64,000 nucleotides of DNA from Apirhabdus apintestini (GCA_033977085.1 CP138906.1:62001-126000), one strand, 5' to 3'. Positions 1 to 12,261 are shown, counted from the first letter of the stretch. Notes: generated from the sequence alone by a model not told the origin. Translations and numbers: made by a program.

Positions 1-757
1 TATTCTACGGTGCCGGATTTTATTCTACCCAGGACTTCGGCGGGCTGATTAGCGAGCTGAATGCGAATTATCGCTCTATTCTGGCGGCCAAAATGGGCAA
101 GACACCGCCACCGCTGGCGCAGGTGGAGCTTTCTTACGACAGCTTATTCAACGCCAGCGGAAGCTATGTGTATTACCAGCAATTTGCCGCGACTATCCAT
201 CTGGTGCAGCTTTTTGTAGTGACGTGCATGATTTATGTACTTGCACGTAGCAAACCTCTGATTTATTCCAGTTCGTTTAGCATGTCGCTTTTAGGAAACT
301 GGCGCCCTATACTCTGTGTTACACCACGCTGCTAATGGCAGAGATTGCGCTATTAGTGTGGGTTTTTGACGCGCGCGTGGTAGGAAACCTGTTTTATATG
401 CTGTGCGTGGCCTTTTTCTACGTGATGGCGGCGCAAAGCATTGGTTTGCTGCTCTTCACGTTTACCGGCAGCGAGATAACGGCGTACACCCTAATGGGAA
501 TTATGGTGAGTATCGCGCTGGCGTTTTCCGGAATCGTCGTACCCGAACTGTCAATGTCTCTGCCTGCGCAAATTATTTCCAATATTGAGCCGCTCACGCA
601 TGCGCTATATGCCATGTTTGACCTCTTTTTGCGTAAGGTTCCGGGGCGGCCGGTATTTAGCGTCTGCGCGCTGCTGCTCATGTACCCGCTGATTGCCGGG
701 CTATTAGTGCGTCGGCGGCTGCCGGAGCGTCTGCGTAAGCAGGAAGTCGTGTTATGA
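1..757 (+). pseudogene. ABC-2 type exporter permease, 5' end outside window, one frameshift
   Basis: This is the C-terminal part of an inner-membrane permease of the ABC-2 family (YhhJ/YbhR-like drug or polymer exporters). A soluble stretch is followed by about five hydrophobic segments, and the protein ends in a basic tail (RRRLPERLRKQE). The open frame starting at base 3 runs to about 290 and continues in another frame to the stop at 757; adding one A to the AAA run near 295 joins them. The stop overlaps the ATG of the next permease (ATGA), so the two are translationally coupled and probably form a heterodimer. The ATPase and membrane-fusion partners would lie left of the window. The transported substrate cannot be inferred. 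Confidence 0.7.
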
Positions 758-1066
758 AAAGTTACTGGGCGACCTTCACGAAGGTATTGATGGGGCTACT
801 GGAGCGCCCAATGTGGATGATGCTGCTGGTGTCTCTATGCGTCATGAGTACCATCTATGCGCATCGCACCGTGTGGGATCTGCCGGTGGCCGTTATCGAT
901 CAGGATCACAGCCCGGCCAGCCGTCTGCTTATTCGTCAGCTAGATGCTGGTTCTAAGGTTAGCACGCGCGCTTATGACAATCTGGATGAGGCGCGTTTTG
1001 TCAACAACGGGTAAAAAGTGATCCACTTACCGTCACCACCAACGGTCTAATATTGATCCACCTTGC

Positions 1067-1845
1067 TTACTCAGGATTAGCTTCCGCTATAACCCCGGCC
1101 TTTCGTTTCTGCTTCAGTCGATAGCTCTCTCCTTTTATCTGGACTACGTGTGAGTGATGTAAGATCCGGTCCAGCATTGCCGATGTCAGGGCTGCATCAC
1201 CCGCGAACGTCTGGTCCCACTGCCCGAACGGCAGGTTAGAGGTCAGGATCATCGCGCTCTTTTCGTAACGTTTGGCAATGACCTGGAAGAACAGCTTTGC
1301 CTCTTCCTGGCTGAACGGCAGATAGCCTATTTCGTCGATGATGAGCAGTTTGGGGGCCATGACACCGCGATTGAGTGTCGTTTTGTAACGCCCCTGACGC
1401 TGGGAAGTCGACAGCCGTAACAGCAGGTCCGCTGCTGTTGTGAAGCGAACCTTGATGCCCGCCCGTACTGCCTCGTAGCCCATGGCTATCGCCAGATGTG
1501 TTTTCCCCACGCCCGAGGGGCCCAGCAACACGATGTTTTCGTTACGTTCGATGAAGCTCAGGGAACGCAGCGACTGGATTTGCTTCTGAGGTGCGCCGGT
1601 GGCGAAGGTGAAGTCGTATTCCTCGAACGTCTTCACCGCCGGGAAGGCTGCCATCCGCGTGTACATCGCCTGTTTACGCTGATGCCGGGCCAGTTTCTCC
1701 TCATGTAGCAGGTGCTCCAGGAAGTCCATATAGCTCCATTCCTGATCCACTGCCTGTTGCGACAGTGCCGGCGCCGCGCCGATAAGGCTGTCCAGCTGGA
1801 GCTGTTCAGCAAGCACCATCAGCCGTTGATGTTGTAGTTCGACCA

Positions 1846-1849
<4 letters not shown>
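1067..1849 (-). CDS. istB: IstB transposition helper ATPase
   Basis: 260-residue AAA+ ATPase that activates the IstA transposase and directs target choice in IS21-family elements. The Walker A motif GPSGVGKTHLA lies near residue 110 and the Walker B stretch LLIIDEIGYL near 170. Its ATG overlaps the istA stop (ATGA), the usual translational coupling in this family. The copy at 39083-39865 is the same length and differs by only one residue noticed (R/Q in LLLRLSTS). Confidence 0.95.
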
Positions 1850-2868
<1,019 letters not shown>

Positions 2869-3986
2869 AAGCTCCCCTGTATTCAGAGGAGCAGATTAAC
2901 CCCTGGATCAGTTTTCAACCGCTGGGGTGGATCAGTTTTGCACCGTTGGTAACACGTTTAGATCTAGGCTGGCGGAAATTATTTGCCGTGGTGGTTATCC
3001 CAACTGACCTGGAAAAGAAACTGTTAGCCGGTAAATCGGTCACCGTGCCGGTTTACGGCGATGCCACCAATCGCATGTCGAATGGGCAGATCCAGCAGGA
3101 TGTCATGGCCGCTTATCAGGAACTACTAAATCACTATGACAAGCAGCTCTTACTGCGCAATGGCTTTAGTAGCAGCCAGGCGAATGTTCTGCTGACGCCG
3201 ATTATCGGGCAGACGGAAGGGCTATTTAATCCCGGAATTAGTTTTGCGGCTATTGTATTTCCGGGCCTGTTGGTCATGCTACTACAGCACTCGCTGATGA
3301 TAGCGAGCGTGCGCGTCAGCATTATGCTGCGTGCGGAGGGTAAGCCGCCGCTGCCCGTGTATCTGGGCGGTTTATCTGCGCTTTTACCCATCTGGCTATT
3401 TTTATCAATCGTGCTGTTTGTGCTGTGGCCCTGGGTGTTGGGCTACCGGCAAACGGCGTCGATACCGGAAATTTTACTGTTAACGTTTCCTTTTTTACTC
3501 GCCGTGCTGGGCCTGGGAAAATTACTGACGGAGTGCTTGCGCAGCGTGGAGATGATCTACCTAACGCTCTCCTTTATTACGATGCCGGTTTTTACATCTC
3601 CGGGACCATCTGGCCGCTGCAGTCAATGCCGGGATGGGTCAGAGCCGTATCGTCGATGCTACCGTCCACGTGGGCGACCAAAGCGATTGCCGGTGTAAAT
3701 CAAATGGAGCTTCCCGGCAAAACACCCTAAATGATGTGTTCATCCTGATTTTACTAGGGGCATTTTATACCATCGTCGGTACGCTGATTGGCAGATTGCG
3801 GGACGGCGAACTTCGCCGGGTAGTAAGGCGCGGCTAGCTGCGCTCGGGCATAGCGGTTAATGGCACCCGGCGCGGCGGTGGAAAGGCGCTTCAGGCACGT
3901 CGCAAAAGGCTCTGTATCGGCCAGCGTATAAAAGTATTGCTGAGCTACTCCCCTGTTCGTGAGGGAGCGTGATGCGATAACTACTC

Positions 3987-4265
3987 TTAAGCCATCATTG
4001 CCGGCCACTCGGGCGGCATATTATTCATGGATTCAATCAATAAATCTTTAAGATGCACCCAGATAAGCGGGAAATTGATACTGACTCCCAATAGCCCGGT
4101 AGCGAACCAGCATTAAGCGGCGATACCAATACCGCTGGCGAAAAACGCCATTACACCGTGATCAAATTTACGAAGCTGAATATTTAACGTACTTGCGATA
4201 AACATCAATAGCGCACTCGTTAACTGCCAGCGCATTAGAACAATGCCAGTGGTAAGCGTAGCCAT
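3987..4265 (-). pseudogene. yjcB: yjcB remnant with in-frame stop
   Basis: Translation from ATG 4265 gives MATLTTGIVLMRWQLTSAL, closely matching the small membrane protein YjcB that neighbours soxS in E. coli. The frame is the full 92 codons, but codon 51 is TAA (between GIGIAA and CWFATGLLG); reading through it gives a normal C-terminus PPEWPAMMA and a stop at 3987. The lesion does not involve a homopolymer, so it is more likely a real nonsense mutation than most breaks in this window. The function of YjcB is unknown. Confidence 0.75.
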
Positions 4266-4504
4266 GGGGCTTAATCCTCAAAGCGAACTTATTACGGATA
4301 CGCGACATATAGCAAAGCCCTGCTTCCGAATACCGGAGCATCAATGACCTGAGGCCGCGTGGGGAATAAGTCGTTACAAAAATGTAATATCAGTTTATGT
4401 TGCATTCAACATGTGAACTATATCACATTTGTCGATTAATTCACCAGATGGCAGCGCGACTTTTAGGCCTAAAAGAGAAGTTCAGTTGAGGGCGGCCCAC
4501 AGAA

Positions 4505-4828
4505 TTAGGCGCGTTGACGGTAATCGGTAGGGGTGCGATCGAATTCGCGGCGAAAAACGCGTGAAAAAGTCTGCTGCGACACATATCCAAAATCCATCGC
4601 GATATCAAAAATAGGTCGCTGCGTGGTCCGCAAGGCTTCGGCGGCCATCGCGAGGCGCCGCTGGCGGATATATTCGCCCAGCGTTTGATGCATCACGGTG
4701 CGAAACATACGCTGCAAATACCATTTGGAGTAACCGGATTTCTTCGCAACCACATCAATATTCATAGGCTGGTCGATATGATCGTCGATCCATTCGGTTA
4801 ACGTCTGAATAATTTCATGATGTGACAT
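4505..4828 (-). CDS. soxS: SoxS, AraC-family superoxide-response activator
   Basis: 107-residue, single-domain AraC/XylS regulator with two helix-turn-helix motifs (NIDVVAKKSGYSKWYLQRMF and the second at FDIAMDFGYVSQQTFSRVF), the length and sequence of E. coli SoxS. Its level is set by transcription from the SoxR-controlled promoter in the short gap to soxR, and it then activates oxidative-stress and drug-resistance genes. It is divergent from soxR and intact. Confidence 0.96.
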   Translation of the reverse strand: MSHHEIIQTLTEWIDDHIDQPMNIDVVAKKSGYSKWYLQRMFRTVMHQTLGEYIRQRRLAMAAEALRTTQRPIFDIAMDFGYVSQQTFSRVFRREFDRTPTDYRQRA

Positions 4829-4877
4829 TATTATCCTCTCATCAGGTTTCCAACAGGTACAGGGGCGGAGTATAATT

Positions 4878-4895
4878 CCTCAAGCTAACTTGAGG
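4878..4895. promoter_or_regulatory. SoxR operator within the soxS promoter
   Basis: The 18-bp inverted repeat CCTCAAGCTAACTTGAGG matches the known SoxR box. On the minus strand it is followed by a TATACT -10 for soxS, with the box occupying the over-long spacer typical of MerR-family control. It also sits just upstream of soxR itself, so SoxR should repress its own gene. Confidence 0.9.
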
Positions 4896-4906
4896 TAAAG
4901 TTAATT

Positions 4907-5383
4907 TTGGAAAATAAATTATCCCGCCCTAAAAACCGCCTGAAAGCGCTGCTGACGCCGGGCGAAGTGGCGCAGCGCAGCGGCGTCGCCGTTTCAGCGC
5001 TGCATTTCTATGAAAGTAAAGGGCTTATTCGCAGCCAGCGTAACGCCGGGAATCAGCGCCGCTATACGCGCGACGTATTACGCTATGTGGCGATCATTAA
5101 GATAGCGCAGCGAATAGGCATTCCGTTAGCCACGGTGGGCGAGGCTTTCAGCATGTTACCGGAAGGCCACACGCTCAGCGCAAAAGAGTGGAAAGCGCTC
5201 TCTTCACGCTGGCGGGATGAGCTGGAGCGGCGCATTCATACGCTAATATCGTTACGCGATGAGCTGGATGGGTGCATTGGCTGCGGCTGCCTTTCGCGGC
5301 GCGACTGTCCGCTGCGTAACCCTGACGACACGCTGGGCAGCCAGGGAACGGGCGCGCGTTTACTAAAAGATATCGATAATTAA
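4907..5383 (+). CDS. soxR: SoxR, redox-sensing MerR-family regulator
   Basis: 158-residue MerR-family protein with an N-terminal winged helix (LTPGEVAQRSGVAVSALHFY), a dimerisation helix, and the CIGCGCLSRRDC cluster near residues 124-135 whose four cysteines hold the redox-active 2Fe-2S centre. Oxidation of the cluster activates soxS. The start aligned with E. coli is a TTG codon at 4907, a weaker initiator than usual; a TTG start fits low SoxR levels. Frame intact. Confidence 0.95.
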   Translation: MENKLSRPKNRLKALLTPGEVAQRSGVAVSALHFYESKGLIRSQRNAGNQRRYTRDVLRYVAIIKIAQRIGIPLATVGEAFSMLPEGHTLSAKEWKALSSRWRDELERRIHTLISLRDELDGCIGCGCLSRRDCPLRNPDDTLGSQGTGARLLKDIDN

Positions 5384-5480
5384 TCGCTAATCCCTATAAA
5401 GAATTAATGAATTTCACCTGGAAGTTATTTTGTCGCTAAAGGGACAGTGATTACCCCAAAACATCGGCCGGATTCCATAA

Positions 5481-5496
5481 AAGAGAACGTTTGCGT
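5481..5496. promoter_or_regulatory. Candidate PurR operator upstream of ghxP
   Basis: AAGAGAACGTTTGCGT matches the palindromic PurR consensus ACGNAAACGTTTNCGT at 14 of 16 positions by my count. A weaker second copy (AGTTAATCGTTTGCGT, about 12 of 16) lies at 5623-5638. Both precede the purine permease gene, so purine repression is plausible but inferred. Confidence 0.45.
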
Positions 5497-5737
5497 TACT
5501 AGCGGTGACAAAATCATCAGGCGTACGACTTTTTGCAAAATACCGGCAAAGTTAAGTTGAAAATCGCTACCGTAACGCTAGATAATCGTTTGCCTTCGCG
5601 TTAACGCGTTTTTTAACCATCGAGTTAATCGTTTGCGTCGGCTGAAGTTGACGCCAGAAGCGATGGCATGGCGAATAAAATGCATGGCGCTTTTGCATGC
5701 TGTGCAGCACTGTAATCTTCATTCAGGGGAATTCTTT

Positions 5738-7084
5738 ATGACAACGCCAACCGCGCGTACCGGCGGTGTATTTGAACGCTGGTTTCATCTTTCCGCACGC
5801 GGCAGCTCGGTTCGTCAGGAAATGGTGGCAGGCCTGACCACCTTTCTGGCGATGGTCTATTCGGTGGTCGTAGTACCAGGCATGCTGGGGAAAGCGGGAT
5901 TCCCTCCTGCCGCGGTTTTTGTCGCCACCTGCCTGGTCGCCGGCGTTGGATCTATCGCCATGGGGATATGGGCCAATCTACCCTGGCGATTGGCTGCGCC
6001 ATTTCTCTCACCGCATTTACGGCATTTAGCCTGGTGATGGGGCAGCACATGAGCATCCCGGTTGCACTGGGCGCCGTTTTTTGATGGGCGTGCTGTTTAC
6101 GCTAATCTCTGCGACCGGCATTCGTGGCTGGATCCTGCGTAATTTACCGATGGGCGTCGCGCACGGTACCGGAATTGGCATTGGGCTCTTCCTGTTACTG
6201 ATTGCGGCGAACGGCATTGATTTAGTGGTAAAAAACCCGCAGGACGGCCTGCCGGTTGCGCTGGGCAATTTCACCAGCTTTCCAACCATCATGACATTAC
6301 TGGGGCTGGCGGCAATCGTTGGGCTTGAGAAACGCCGCGTACCGGGTGGCATCCTGCTCACCATTGTGGTTATTTCGCTGCTGGGGCTGGCGTTCGATCC
6401 GGCGGTCCATTTTCACGGTATCTTCGCTATGCCTTCTCTGCATGATGAACAGGGCGCTTCGCTGATTGGAACGCTGGATATTGCCGGCGCGCTGAACCCG
6501 CTGGTATTGCCGAGCGTACTGGCTCTGGTAATGACGGCAGTGTTTGATGCGACCGGAACAATTCGCGCCGTAGCCGGGCAGGCAAACCTTCTGGATAAAG
6601 ACGGGCAAATCATTGACGGCGGGAAAGCGCTAACCACGGACTCCATGAGCAGCGTGCTCTCCAGTCTATTGGGGGCTTCTCCTGCGGCGGTGTATATCGA
6701 ATCTGCCGCAGGTACGGCGGCTGGTGGTAGAACCGGGCTGACGGCTGTCACGGTCGGCGTGCTCTTTTGCTTATTTTATTTCTCTCGCCGCTTTCCTGGC
6801 TGGTGCCGGCTTATGCCACGGCCCCGGCGTTAATGTATGTTGGGCTATTAATGCTGAGCAATGTGGCGAAAATTGATTTTAGTGATTTCGTTGATGCGAT
6901 GTCTGGCCTTATCACCGCGGTGTTTATTGTTTTTACCGGCAATATTGTCACGGGTATTATGTTGGGCTTTGCGTCGCTGACGATAGGCCGCATTATCGCC
7001 GGCGAATGGCGTAAATTGAATATTGGCACGGTCATTATCGCCATTATCCTGGTGGTTTTTTACGCTGGCGGCTGGGCTATCTGA
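5738..7084 (+). pseudogene. ghxP: GhxP guanine/hypoxanthine permease, three frame breaks
   Basis: NCS2-family (AzgA group) proton-coupled permease for guanine and hypoxanthine, about 449 residues with 12-14 membrane helices, equivalent to E. coli YjcD. It starts at ATG 5738 (MTTPTARTGG) behind an AGGGG ribosome site. Recognisable blocks are GMLGKAGFPPAAVFVATCLV, the TGTIRAVAGQANLL segment and the C-terminus FYAGGWAI. Frame breaks near 5983, 6070 and 6773 are each cured by one extra base in a C, T and T run. It follows soxR as in E. coli. A weak hairpin lies at about 7093-7118 downstream. Confidence 0.85.
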
Positions 7085-7224
7085 CTGCCGTCATACGGCC
7101 GGGCGCCCGTCCGGCTGTGATTTAATCCGATATACATCACTTCCTGTTCCCTTTGCGTTAAAAAAGTTGTTCTATTATCGGGGTAATATTTTCGGTCACA
7201 AAAAACTCTGCGACTAAGGAAAGC

Positions 7225-8871
7225 ATGGAAAACTTTTTTACAATTCTAATTCTGACGCTGGTAGTGTCTCTTTCCGGCGTATTTACGCGCATTTTACCTT
7301 TTCAGGTGCCGCAGCCGCTGATGCAAATCGCCATGGGGGCGCTTTTAGCCTGGCCTCAATTCGGTTTGCACGTTGATTTTAATCCTGAGCTGTTTTTGGT
7401 CCTGTTTATTCCTCCCTTGCTGTTTGCCGACGGCTGGAAAACGCCAACGCGGGAATTTATCCACCATGGGCGAGAGATAATCGGGCTCGCGCTGGTGCTG
7501 GTGCTGATAACCGTGGCCGGTATTGGTTTCCTGATTTACTGGATGGTACCCGGCATTCCATTGATTCCCGCTTTTGCGCTGGCGGCAGTGCTCTCACCTA
7601 CCGACGCCGTCGCGCTTTCCGGTATTGTCGGCGAAGGCCGCATTCCGAAGAAAATTATGGGCATCCTGCAGGGGAAGCCCTGATGAATGATGCCTCTGGC
7701 CTGGTGTCGCTTAAGTTCGCCGTAGCAGTCGTTATGGGGACTATGGTTTTCACCGTTGGCGGCGCCACGCTAGGAGTTCCTTAAAGTCGCCATTGGCGGC
7801 CTGCTGGCCGGTATCGCCGTGAGCTGGCTATACGGGCGATCGCTGCGTTTAATGAGCCGCTGGAGCGGCGATGAGCCGGCAACGCAAATCGTGCTGTTGT
7901 TCCTGTTACCTTTCGCTTCGTATTTGATTGCAGAACACATTGGCGTCTCAGGTATTTTGGCCGCGGTTGCCGCAGGGATGACCATCACCCGTTCCGGTGT
8001 GATGCGTACTGCACCACTGGCAATGCGTCTGCGCGCAAATAGCGTATGGGCGATGCTGGAATTTGTGTTTAACGGTATGGTATTCCTGATGCTGGGGCTT
8101 CAGCTTCCGGGGATTATGAAAATGTCGCTGGCGGCGGCTGAAGCCGATCCGAACGTTGAAACATGGATCCTGTGCATGGATATCGCGCTTATTTACTTTG
8201 CGCTCATCCTGGTACGCTTCCTCTGGCTGTGGTGCATGAAGCGCTTTAGCCTGCGCTTTTTGAAAAAGCGCCCCATGGAGTTTGGCTCATGGGGGATGCG
8301 TGAAATGCTTCTCGCCTCTTTCGCTGGCGTACGCGGTGCGATTACGCTCGCCGGCGTGCTCTCCATACCTTTGCTGCTGCCGAATGGCGATATTTTCCCG
8401 GCGCGCTATGAACTGATTTTCCTCTCCGCTGGCGTGATCCTGTTTTCGCTGTTCGTCGGGGTTATCATGCTTCCCATCCTATTGCGCCACGTAGATACCA
8501 CGGATAAATCGCAGGCCCATAAAGAGGAGCGATTAGCGCGTTCGGTAACGGCAGAGGTGGCGATTGTCGCTATCCAAAAAATGGAAGAGCGGCTGGCGGC
8601 CAACAGCGAAGAAAATATAGACGATCAGTTACTTAAAGAAGTTAGCGCCAGAGTTATTGGCAATTTGCGCAGGCGAATTAAGGGCGATAACGATGCGGAC
8701 AGCCTTGAAATGGCAGAAAACCCGGAACGCCGTTTCCGTCTCACCGCGTTACGATCCGAACGCGCGGAACTGTATCATTTGCGCGCTACGCAGCAGATAA
8801 GTAACGAAACGCTGCAGAAAATGTTGCATGACCTTGATTTGCTTGAAGCGTTACTTATTGAAAAAGTGTAA
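7225..8871 (+). pseudogene. yjcE: YjcE sodium/proton antiporter (CPA1), two frame breaks
   Basis: Predicted inner-membrane Na+/H+ exchanger of the CPA1 (NhaP) family, about 549 residues as in E. coli YjcE. Twelve or so helices (including ALAAVLSPTDAVALSGIVGEG, which carries the exchanger TDAV motif) are followed by a cytoplasmic coiled tail ending HDLDLLEALLIEKV. A missing G in a G run at about 7674 and an extra base near 7771 break the frame. SD AAGGAAAG precedes ATG 7225, and a strong terminator follows. Confidence 0.85.
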
Positions 8872-8898
8872 TGCATAGCGATGGCCCTCAAGCGTATT

Positions 8899-8926
8899 AA
8901 GCCCCGTCTTTGGCGGGGCTTTTTCA
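8899..8926 (+). terminator. Rho-independent terminator of yjcE
   Basis: AAGCCCCGTCTTTGGCGGGGC forms a GC-rich stem with a short loop and is followed by TTTTT, directly downstream of the yjcE stop. Confidence 0.85.
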
Positions 8927-9560
8927 CGGTCAACTCAACACCATGTCCGGTAGCCGCGAGCAGCGTCAGGCTTTGGCCTCGCCTGGGCTTTTGGGTTGTA
9001 ATCTTCCGCAGTGCGTTCTTTTTGCGTTTCTGTTACGCCGCTTTAATGCGCAGACAGCGCCCCTGCGATAGCGGCTGATTTTTACTCAGATCGCTGTCCA
9101 CGGTTAGTCGCCCGGCTTTAGTGAAATTCTCAAAAAATCAATTCTTTATAGGGTGATGATAATAACTGGGTAAAATAGCGTCGGTTCCGCTTCGGCTAAT
9201 TGTGGCAAAGAAGCAGGGGAAATGTAGTGGAGCTGGATCCAATGGTTTCTTTCAGAAAATGTTTTATTCACGCCGGCTTATAGTCTGGCATTCGGTAATA
9301 CGCTTTCAAAGCGTTTTCCCACACATGAACCGTGGCTTATCGTGTTTTGGGGTCTTTACAGTAAGCCGGTATTTAAAGGCCTTTATTATTCATGGATGTT
9401 CGTATCCCGCTTGCTTTGTCTGCTTTCGTTATTCATATCGAAGGCGGACGTTGTGCTTGCTGTACGGCAAACGGTTGCAGGCCAGGAGACGGCGCGCCGT
9501 TGAAACAAGGAACGGTCTTCGGCGTGAAAACGCCCGTATTTTAATTTTGGCGCAATCATA
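8927..9560. other. Gap with a probable decayed gene, not recognised
   Basis: In E. coli this place holds yjcF; I see no pentapeptide repeats here. From about 9200 several short frames switch into one another. One reads NTLSKRFPTHEPWLIVFWGL and continues into a hydrophobic stretch; another, ATG 9392 to 9544, encodes 50 residues with a Cys-rich end (GGRCACCTANGC). The pattern suggests a broken gene for a small membrane protein, but I do not recognise the family. Confidence 0.3.
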
Positions 9561-10214
9561 ATGACTCTTCTCGACCGCGTGATGCACGCGCTGTTCTGCT
9601 TTATGGCCTGGAGCCTGTGGTATTTGCTGAGCCTGTTGTTTTTCCTGTTTCCCGCAGCGGGCAGTTTATATCACGCCGGTATGGGAACTACGGTGGTTGA
9701 ATTTCTGTTTTGGCTGCCCTTTTCCCTGCTGGCCTGGCGATATTATCAGTCGCTTTATGGGTTAATGCCGGCGGGGAAATTGCACCAACCGGCGCTATGG
9801 TATGGCGCCCTGGCGCTAATTGCCCTGACGGCTATCTACGTCTATTTCTCGAAAGGTGAAACGCAGTGGGTAGCGTCGCTAAAGAGTTACTCCCTCTGGG
9901 CCTGGTGGCTGTTTGTAGTCATCGGGTGTTTTATCGCGCCCGTGACGGAAGAGATAATCTTTCGCGGTTTTTTATATAACATGGGCGTTGGTTTTGGTCG
10001 CTATGGGGAATATGCCGCGATGCTGCTAAGCTCGCTGCTCTTTTCTCTGATGCACGTGCAATATCGCGAACCGGCAACGTTTTTGTGGCTGTTTATTTTC
10101 TCGATGATACTTTGCCAAATCCGGCGCTATTCCGGCGGTCTGATAACGCCGGTGCTACTGCATGCGCTCTCGAATATCGTCACTTTCACTGTACTTATCC
10201 TGTTTTATCGCTAA
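9561..10214 (+). CDS. CPBP-family intramembrane glutamic endopeptidase
   Basis: 217-residue membrane protein with six to eight hydrophobic segments. The CPBP (ABI/Rce1-like) motifs are present: PVTEEIIFRGFLYN near residue 132 with the catalytic EE pair and Arg, and the His motifs SLMHVQY near 169 and LLHALSN near 205. Members cleave or bind membrane proteins and peptides; substrates are unknown here. It is convergent with actP, with a 95-bp gap carrying a hairpin. Intact frame. Confidence 0.8.
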   Translation: MTLLDRVMHALFCFMAWSLWYLLSLLFFLFPAAGSLYHAGMGTTVVEFLFWLPFSLLAWRYYQSLYGLMPAGKLHQPALWYGALALIALTAIYVYFSKGETQWVASLKSYSLWAWWLFVVIGCFIAPVTEEIIFRGFLYNMGVGFGRYGEYAAMLLSSLLFSLMHVQYREPATFLWLFIFSMILCQIRRYSGGLITPVLLHALSNIVTFTVLILFYR

Positions 10215-10271
10215 TGACGCGTGACCGTCAGTGACATTTTTCCCGCAGGCCGTGAAGCGAACCGATGGATA

Positions 10272-10295
10272 GCGGTATGCCCTGAGGCATACCGC
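10272..10295. terminator. Hairpin between convergent CPBP gene and actP
   Basis: GCGGTATGCC and GGCATACCGC form a perfect 10-bp stem around a CTGA loop in the convergent gap. There is no strong T run on either side, so it may be a bidirectional terminator or an mRNA 3'-end stabiliser. Confidence 0.5.
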
Positions 10296-10309
10296 GCCTG
10301 ATTTGAAAA

Positions 10310-11941
10310 TCAGTGGGAGCGCCCGGTATCGATGCCCAGCCCGGTTTGAGAACGAATAAACTTCGCGCGGAACTGCGCGCGTTCGCTCGCCCCTGCGGGC
10401 TGCCATCGGTGATAGAAAAATCCAAATACCGATAAACGCCACCAGAATAGAAAACAGCGCTGGATATTCATAAGGGAAAACGGGCGCTGTATGCCCTAAT
10501 ATCTGTACCCACACCATCAAGACCACGGCGGTGAGCAGCCCCAACCAGCCGCCAATAGTGGCACCGCGCGTAGTGAGTTTCGACCAGTACATCGACAGCA
10601 AAATAATCGGGAAATTACAGCTTGCCGCGATAGAGAACGCCAGCCCAACCATAAACGCAATATTTTGATTTTCGAAAAGAATACCTAGCAGGATGGCGAC
10701 CACGCCAAGAATGAGCACGGTGATTTTAGACACCTTAAGCTCGGCCTGTTCGCTGGCGCCTTTACGAAATACATTGGCGTAGAGATCGTGCGATACGGCT
10801 GAGGCACCGGCGAGCGTCAATCCAGCCACCACTGCCAGGATAGTGGCGAAAGCCACGGCGGAAATAAAGCCCAGGAACAAATTGCCGCCGACGGCGTTGG
10901 CCAGATGCACCGCCGCCATATTACTGCCGCCGATGAGCGCGCCCGCGGCGTCTTTAAACGCCGGGTTAGCACCGACCAGCATAATGGCGCCGAAACCAAT
11001 AATAAACGTCAGAATATAGAAGTAGCCCATAAAACCGGTGGCGTAAAACACGCTTTTTCGCGCTTCTTTCGCATCGCTAACGGTAAAGAAACGCATCAGG
11101 ATATGCGGCAGCCCCGCGGTGCCAAACATCAGCCCCAGGCCAAGCGATAGCGCGGAAATCGGATCTTTTACCAGCCCGCCGGGACGCATAATGGCATCTC
11201 CGCCCGGGTGAACCGCCATCGCCTCTGAAAACAGCGTATTAAAATTAAACCCGACGTGGCGCATCACCATAAATGCCATAAATGAGGCGCCAAACAGTAA
11301 CAGCACGGCTTTAACTATTTGCACCCAGGTTGTCGCCAGCATGCCGCCAAACAGCACGTACATCACCATTAAGACCCCGACCAGCACAACGGCAATATGA
11401 TAATTAAGCCCGAATAGCAGTTCGATCAGTTTGCCGGCACCAACCATTTGCGCAATTAAATATAGCGCGACCACTACCAAAGAGCCGCAGGCGGAGAGCA
11501 TACGAATTGGGCTTTGGCGCAGACGATACGAGGCGACATCTGCAAATGTGTAGCGTCCCAGGTTACGCAGCCTTTCCGCTATCAGGAAAAGAATAATGGG
11601 CCAGCCGACCAGAAAGCCGAGGGAATAGATCAGGCCATCATAGCCAGAGGTATAGACCAGCGCCGAGATCCCCAGAAATGACGCGGCGGACATGAAATCG
11701 CCCGAAATAGCCAGCCCGTTTTGCAGGCCGGTAATATTACCACCTGCCGTATAATAGTCGCTGCGCGAGCGGGTGCGCCGCGAAGCCCACCAGGTGATGC
11801 ACAGCGTAAGGGCTACAAAAATAACGAACATAATAATCGCCTGCCAGTTGGTCGGCTGACGGGCGACCGGCCCGCTAAGCGCATCTGCCGCCAGCGCGCT
11901 GCCCGGCAACGCGAACAATGCCAAAAAATAGGGGTTTTCAT
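10310..11941 (-). pseudogene. actP: ActP acetate/cation symporter, frame breaks at both ends
   Basis: Sodium:solute symporter family protein (about 549 residues in E. coli) that scavenges acetate and glycolate. Most of it, from ADALSGPVARQPTNW through PYEYPALFSILVAFIGIW, is one frame with 13 helices. The signal-like start MKTPIF at ATG 11941 overlaps the yjcH stop (ATGA) and needs one T fewer or two more in the T6 run to join the body. Breaks near 10420 and 10375 separate the tail RAQFRAKFIRSQTGLG and stop at 10310. It forms the acs-yjcH-actP operon. Confidence 0.9.
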
Positions 11942-12261
11942 TGTAGGGTTTCCTCCCGCAGCACGGCTTTCGTCAGACGATCGAATTCGCCGTTTGCGCG
12001 ATAGACATAGACGCCGGTGAGCATAAATGAGAATACGATGATCCCAATGCCGATGGGGATCCCGCGCGTAACGCTGGCGCCCGCGTAGAGCGGCGTACCC
12101 AGCCAGCCCGGCGCGAAGGCAATCAGTAAGATGAAGCCCACGTAAACCGCCAGCATGATGAGCGAAAGCGTACCGGCGAAACGCTGGCGTTTTTCAACCA
12201 GCTCCCTGAAATGCGCGCTTTGTTCAATATGGGCTAACCGGGTATTAATGTCATCATTCAT
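11938..12261 (-). CDS. yjcH: YjcH, DUF485 inner-membrane protein
   Basis: 107-residue DUF485 protein with two membrane helices (LIMLAVYVGFILLIAFAPGW and IPIGIGIIVFSFMLTGVYVY). It is always paired with the acetate permease, probably as an accessory subunit. I chose ATG 12261 (MNDDINTRL) with SD GGAGATG; the longer upstream frame lacks conservation. Its stop overlaps the actP start. The acs stop is about 196 bp upstream, as in E. coli. Confidence 0.92.
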   Translation of the reverse strand: MNDDINTRLAHIEQSAHFRELVEKRQRFAGTLSLIMLAVYVGFILLIAFAPGWLGTPLYAGASVTRGIPIGIGIIVFSFMLTGVYVYRANGEFDRLTKAVLREETLQ

